9,426 nt of DNA from REEB481 sp039796915 (lineage in GTDB: Bacteria > Bacteroidota > Bacteroidia > NS11-12g > UBA955), in the NCBI GenBank assembly GCA_039796915.1, contig JBDKIU010000204.1:1-9426 (forward strand). The letters are read 5' to 3'. Under the pieces are notes generated by a model. It had not been told where the DNA came from and searched no databases. It was given only the letters and a program-made list of their open reading frames with translations. The first letter of the stretch is position 1; each line of letters opens with the position of its first letter. Below are positions 6,771-9,426 of this stretch, piece after piece. Position numbers and translations under genes: made by a program.

Positions 6771-6814
6771 TTTTAACTTTCCGGCTTCAACACAAACCAA
6801 CACAAACACTCAAT

Positions 6815-6910
6815 ATGATCACACGTTTCCTAAACAAATCGGGATCAGGCAACTGGCTGCGACGGCTGGGCCTGATTGCCACGGTGTGTACCGCATCTGG
6901 TGCTTTTGCG
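6815..6910 (+). other. Sec signal peptide coding segment of the beta-helix protein
   Basis: Residues 1-32: a basic N-region (R4, K8, R16, R17), a hydrophobic core LGLIATVCTA, and a small-residue end GAFA with predicted cleavage before Q33. C25 is not in a lipobox context, so a lipoprotein is unlikely. Confidence 0.82.
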
Positions 6911-9426
6911 CAGATGTCGGGCACTTACACCATCAACTCGGGAGCTGCTGCCAGTTCGTCGAACTTCACCAACTGGCTGTCGCTGACGCAGGCATTGCAG
7001 AACGTAACCCGCGCGGACGGCGGACCACTGTACGGTGGTGCCGGCATTTCCGGTGCTGTTACTGTGAATGTACTGAGCAGCCTCACCGAAAGTGTACCGG
7101 TTACCTTTCCTGCGATTACCGGCGCTTCTTCAAGCAAAACCATCACGATCAATGGCGGTGGCAACTTTGTGGCATACAGCAGTACAAGTACTTCGGCTAA
7201 CAAGGCTGTAATTGTAATGAACGGCGCCGACTGGTTCCGCTTCAGCAACCTGATTATCCGCAACACAGGAACCACTGCACCCTGGGGTGTATGGTTTTAC
7301 AACCAGGCCGACAACAACCTGTTCGACGGTTGTACCATTGAATTTTCAAACTGCACAACTGCTGCGGGAAGCAATGGCGCTACAAATACTTCAGCCTATG
7401 TTGTGTTCAGTGCTTCGGTAACATCAAACACCTACACATCTTCAGTAGGACACAATGGTTCTTATGATACCATTCGGAATTGCCTCATGCGCACCACCAA
7501 TGCCAGCAGTCCCGGCCCAACCATTGGCATCAGTGAATTGAACAGCACAAGCTACTATTCAAGCACTCCGTCAAACAATACCTTCACAGGAAATACTATT
7601 CAAAACTTCTATTTGTATGGCGTTCTTTCCTTCTACTCCAATGGAAGCAGAATAGTGAACAACGACATTTCCAGGGTGAATGCAGGAACGGCTGCGCCAT
7701 CAACCACTATTTATGGCATCCGGGCGGAAAATTCTTACGGAAGCAACCGCACCATCCAGGTGAACGGAAACAAAATCCACGACCTTCCCTGGACCAATGC
7801 CAGCGAAAACAGCGCCTATTATTACCTATTTGGTATTTACACTTATTACCTATACGGCACAACTTCCAACCTTGCCGAAGTAAGTAATAACCAGATCTAT
7901 AACCTGAAGACTTATTACTATTTCTACGGGATGTACAATTACTACAATTATGACACCCGTATTTCAGGCAACATCATTGAAAACAACCGCACCGGATCTA
8001 CCAGCACCAGCTATGGATTTTACAACTACTATTCTCAGCGTTGTCGCGTAGATGACAACATCATCAGAAACAACACGCTGAACTCCTACTGGTACGGCAT
8101 GTATTACATGTATGCCACCGGTGGAACACTGAGCGGCAACCAACAGCTGAATAACATTGCCATCACCACTTCTACTTCTTATTTCGGATTCTACTGCATG
8201 TACATGTACTATCCTACCAACGTGCTCATCAGCCGCAACAGCCTGATTGGCAATGGTACGGATTATTACTCCTATGTGTACAGCTACTACTTGTACTATC
8301 CTACCAATACCCAGTTCGAAAGCAATTTGCTGGCGAAGCAGCGTGTGTACTACTACCACTATGCGTTGTATGCCTATAACTACAGCAACGGCGGCAACAA
8401 TACCATCGACAACAATACACTTGACTTCAACTACACTTCCCCCTATTACTACACTTACCATTTAGGATTGTATGTGGGCGGATATTCCACCAGCGGTCCA
8501 TGGAAAATCCGTGGCAACATCATTCGCCAAACTTCATCAGACTACTACAACTACATGTGTTACCTGTATGGCGACCTCGCGGGTTATGCTGAAGTAGATT
8601 ACAACGTATTCCATTGCGCCAATACATCTACCTATCTGTATTTCAGTCCTGTTGCCGGCGGCTACAGCGCAACATGGCCCGGCATCATCGGCACGGTGAA
8701 TCCTGTGATGAATACCGGTTTTGCACCCATTGGCAAAACCAACAACAACCTGTTCATCAACCCGCTGTTCAACAACATTGCTGCCAACGATTACAAACCC
8801 AATGCCTGGAAGTGCAACAATAGCATGCCGACCTTTACCGGTCGTGATCTGGTGAATGCCGTGCGCAACCCCGGAGTCTCTGACCGCGGCTGTCTGGAGC
8901 GCTATACCGACCTTCAGGCCACCGGCGTTTCATGGACTGCGGGCAGCAACCCTTGCTCCAACTTCTCTGAGAAGCCAAGCATCACCATCAAAAACAACTT
9001 TGTCGATACTGCGTATGACTTCAATGTTTCCTACCGCATCAACAACATGCCAAAGGTTACAGAAAAGGTGAGCACCAAGATGCTTTCAGGAAGCAGCTCC
9101 ACATACACGTTCCAAACCCCTGTGCGCTTGATACCCGGTCAGGTAAAACTGCAGGTATTCATTGATGTTCCGGATGATTACAAACTGAACGACACCCAAA
9201 GCTTCAATATGAACGTGCGCCCTGCGCCTTCCGGTGGCGAATTTACCCTCACTCAGGGCCTGAACGACAACCGTAAGAACATGGAGGTGACCATCGTAAA
9301 CAACCCTGTGAAGTACACCTTCACGCCTCCTAAATACTATACCAACAGCCAGTACGGAACTTCTGCCAAGTGGACTGCCAAGCCTTTTGCACGCAGTGCA
9401 GGTGGTCGTGACGTAAGTTCTTACAT
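6815..9426 (+). CDS. Large exported tyrosine-rich right-handed beta-helix protein (3' end outside window)
   Basis: From ATG 6815 the frame stays open to the last base: 870 codons plus two bases, no stop, so the C-terminus is missing. Residues 1-32 look like a Sec signal peptide (WLRRLGLIATV core, AFA before Q33). After a beta-rich lead-in (33-110), VIVMNGADWFRFSNLIIRN begins a right-handed parallel beta-helix, continuing to about 660 with Asn-bearing turns such as GNTIQN, SGNIIENN and RGNIIRQT. Residues 332-612 are about 22% Tyr. The helix ends with a cap-like NLFINPLFNN segment and GCLERYTDLQA; about 699-805 resembles a CARDB/Ig-like domain (YRINNMPKVTEKVSTKML, VPDDYKLNDTQSF), and a further beta-domain starts near 806. 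Similar Bacteroidota proteins usually end in a T9SS sorting domain, which cannot be seen here. It is likely surface-bound or secreted. No pectate-lyase or other catalytic motif was recognised. Its leader and long gap point to independent transcription. Confidence 0.88.
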   Translation, partial: MITRFLNKSGSGNWLRRLGLIATVCTASGAFAQMSGTYTINSGAAASSSNFTNWLSLTQALQNVTRADGGPLYGGAGISGAVTVNVLSSLTESVPVTFPAITGASSSKTITINGGGNFVAYSSTSTSANKAVIVMNGADWFRFSNLIIRNTGTTAPWGVWFYNQADNNLFDGCTIEFSNCTTAAGSNGATNTSAYVVFSASVTSNTYTSSVGHNGSYDTIRNCLMRTTNASSPGPTIGISELNSTSYYSSTPSNNTFTGNTIQNFYLYGVLSFYSNGSRIVNNDISRVNAGTAAPSTTIYGIRAENSYGSNRTIQVNGNKIHDLPWTNASENSAYYYLFGIYTYYLYGTTSNLAEVSNNQIYNLKTYYYFYGMYNYYNYDTRISGNIIENNRTGSTSTSYGFYNYYSQRCRVDDNIIRNNTLNSYWYGMYYMYATGGTLSGNQQLNNIAITTSTSYFGFYCMYMYYPTNVLISRNSLIGNGTDYYSYVYSYYLYYPTNTQFESNLLAKQRVYYYHYALYAYNYSNGGNNTIDNNTLDFNYTSPYYYTYHLGLYVGGYSTSGPWKIRGNIIRQTSSDYYNYMCYLYGDLAGYAEVDYNVFHCANTSTYLYFSPVAGGYSATWPGIIGTVNPVMNTGFAPIGKTNNNLFINPLFNNIAANDYKPNAWKCNNSMPTFTGRDLVNAVRNPGVSDRGCLERYTDLQATGVSWTAGSNPCSNFSEKPSITIKNNFVDTAYDFNVSYRINNMPKVTEKVSTKMLSGSSSTYTFQTPVRLIPGQVKLQVFIDVPDDYKLNDTQSFNMNVRPAPSGGEFTLTQGLNDNRKNMEVTIVNNPVKYTFTPPKYYTNSQYGTSAKWTAKPFARSAGGRDVSSY
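7808..8650 (+). repeat. Tyrosine-rich beta-helix rungs (residues 332-612)
   Basis: By hand count, 61 of 281 residues are tyrosine. Successive rungs share a strand with aromatic residues at alternate positions (YGMYNYYNYD, YGFYNYYSQ, YGMYYMYAT, FGFYCMYMYYPTN, VYSYYLYYPTN, ALYAYNYSNG), then a turn with a conserved Asn (N359, 386, 415, 442, 475, 504, 533, 568, 597). Steps between these Asn are 27-35 residues, several exactly 29, as expected for one coil per repeat. Confidence 0.82.
8205..8307 (+). repeat. 16-nt direct repeat in adjacent beta-helix rungs
   Basis: TGTACTATCCTACCAA occurs at 8205-8220 and again at 8292-8307, 87 nt (29 codons) apart and in the same frame, encoding YYPTN both times. 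The spacing equals one rung, suggesting duplication of a rung with later divergence of the remainder. Confidence 0.8.

Larger units (their letters stand above)
6573..6814. other. 242-nt intergenic region upstream of the beta-helix gene
   Basis: No credible gene is seen here. From left to right it holds the imperfect stem-loop, a 14-nt inverted repeat (6653-6666), an AT-rich stretch (about 6676-6714, including TTTTAAAAATTTA), a near -7 match GATTTTTG (6740-6747, one base off TAnnTTTG, no clear -33 box), a C7 tract (6764-6770), and an A/C-rich leader. That leader contains AACACAAAC twice (6789-6797, 6799-6807) directly before the ATG at 6815. An A-rich leader without a Shine-Dalgarno sequence is usual for Bacteroidota. 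Its length, compared with gaps of 0-50 nt elsewhere in the window, suggests that the large secreted protein has its own regulated promoter. Confidence 0.6.

Noticed and set aside
6745..7200. 151-codon plus-strand frame covering the start of the beta-helix gene
   Set aside because: Out of frame with the 6815 reading, with a His/Cys/Gln-rich composition lacking domain sense. The 6815 frame has a proper signal peptide and stays open to the end.
7964..8461. 165-codon minus-strand open frame, very Val/Ile-rich
   Set aside because: It is the antisense shadow of the tyrosine-rich segment: TAC and TAT codons read backwards as GTA and ATA (Val/Ile). It has no family features.
1..9426. CRISPR arrays, tRNA/rRNA genes, insertion sequences or phage attachment sites
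   Set aside because: None seen: the only regular repeats are the in-frame coding repeats at 4091-4330 and 7808-8650, and no transposase or integrase motif appears in any frame read.

Overview
The window looks like chromosomal DNA of a Bacteroidota bacterium with roughly balanced base composition. The evidence is gene content and gene style. There is the C-terminal part of a C25/PorU-like protein with a FlgD-type Ig-like end, typical of genomes with type IX secretion (T9SS). There is a small DUF6787-type membrane protein, an Mrp ATPase without the C-terminal CxxC, a ComEC without a visible metallo-beta-lactamase domain, and a large secreted beta-helix protein. No clear Shine-Dalgarno sequences are seen before the genes, and three genes start with TTG. 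I cannot name a genus.

Layout: (1) 1-3127, plus strand, a tightly packed run. It holds the end of a C25-peptidase-like surface protein, the DUF6787-like membrane protein, Mrp/ApbC Fe-S carrier ATPase, an NFU-type Fe-S scaffold, and a UbiA-like polytopic membrane protein. Gaps are 15 nt or less, with two 4-nt start/stop overlaps (ATGA, TTGA). (2) 3135-3680, minus strand: thymidine kinase, convergent with the run before it. (3) 3731-6572, plus strand: a proline-rich repeat protein of unknown role, then ComEC one base later. (4) 6573-6814: a 242-nt gap with an imperfect stem-loop, a 14-nt inverted repeat, a seven-C tract and an A/C-rich leader. (5) 6815 to the window end: a very long open frame (870 codons plus 2 nt, no stop) for an exported right-handed beta-helix protein followed by Ig/CARDB-like beta-domains. 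It runs off the window.

How the parts relate: Mrp and NFU are both Fe-S cluster carriers or scaffolds and probably work together. The UbiA-like gene overlaps the NFU stop and is likely co-translated, but its substrate is unknown. The C25-like protein and the beta-helix protein are both exported or surface proteins of the kind handled by T9SS, but they lie in separate transcription units. ComEC is the inner-membrane DNA-uptake channel of natural transformation.

The most unusual feature is in the last gene. Residues about 332-612 are about 22% tyrosine (61 of 281 by my count), arranged in successive beta-helix rungs. Each rung carries an alternating Y-x-Y-x-Y strand followed by a conserved asparagine 27-35 residues apart, which predicts stacked tyrosine and asparagine ladders along a surface fibre-like fold. 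This was read directly from the sequence; any function (adhesion, cross-linking, redox) is inference.
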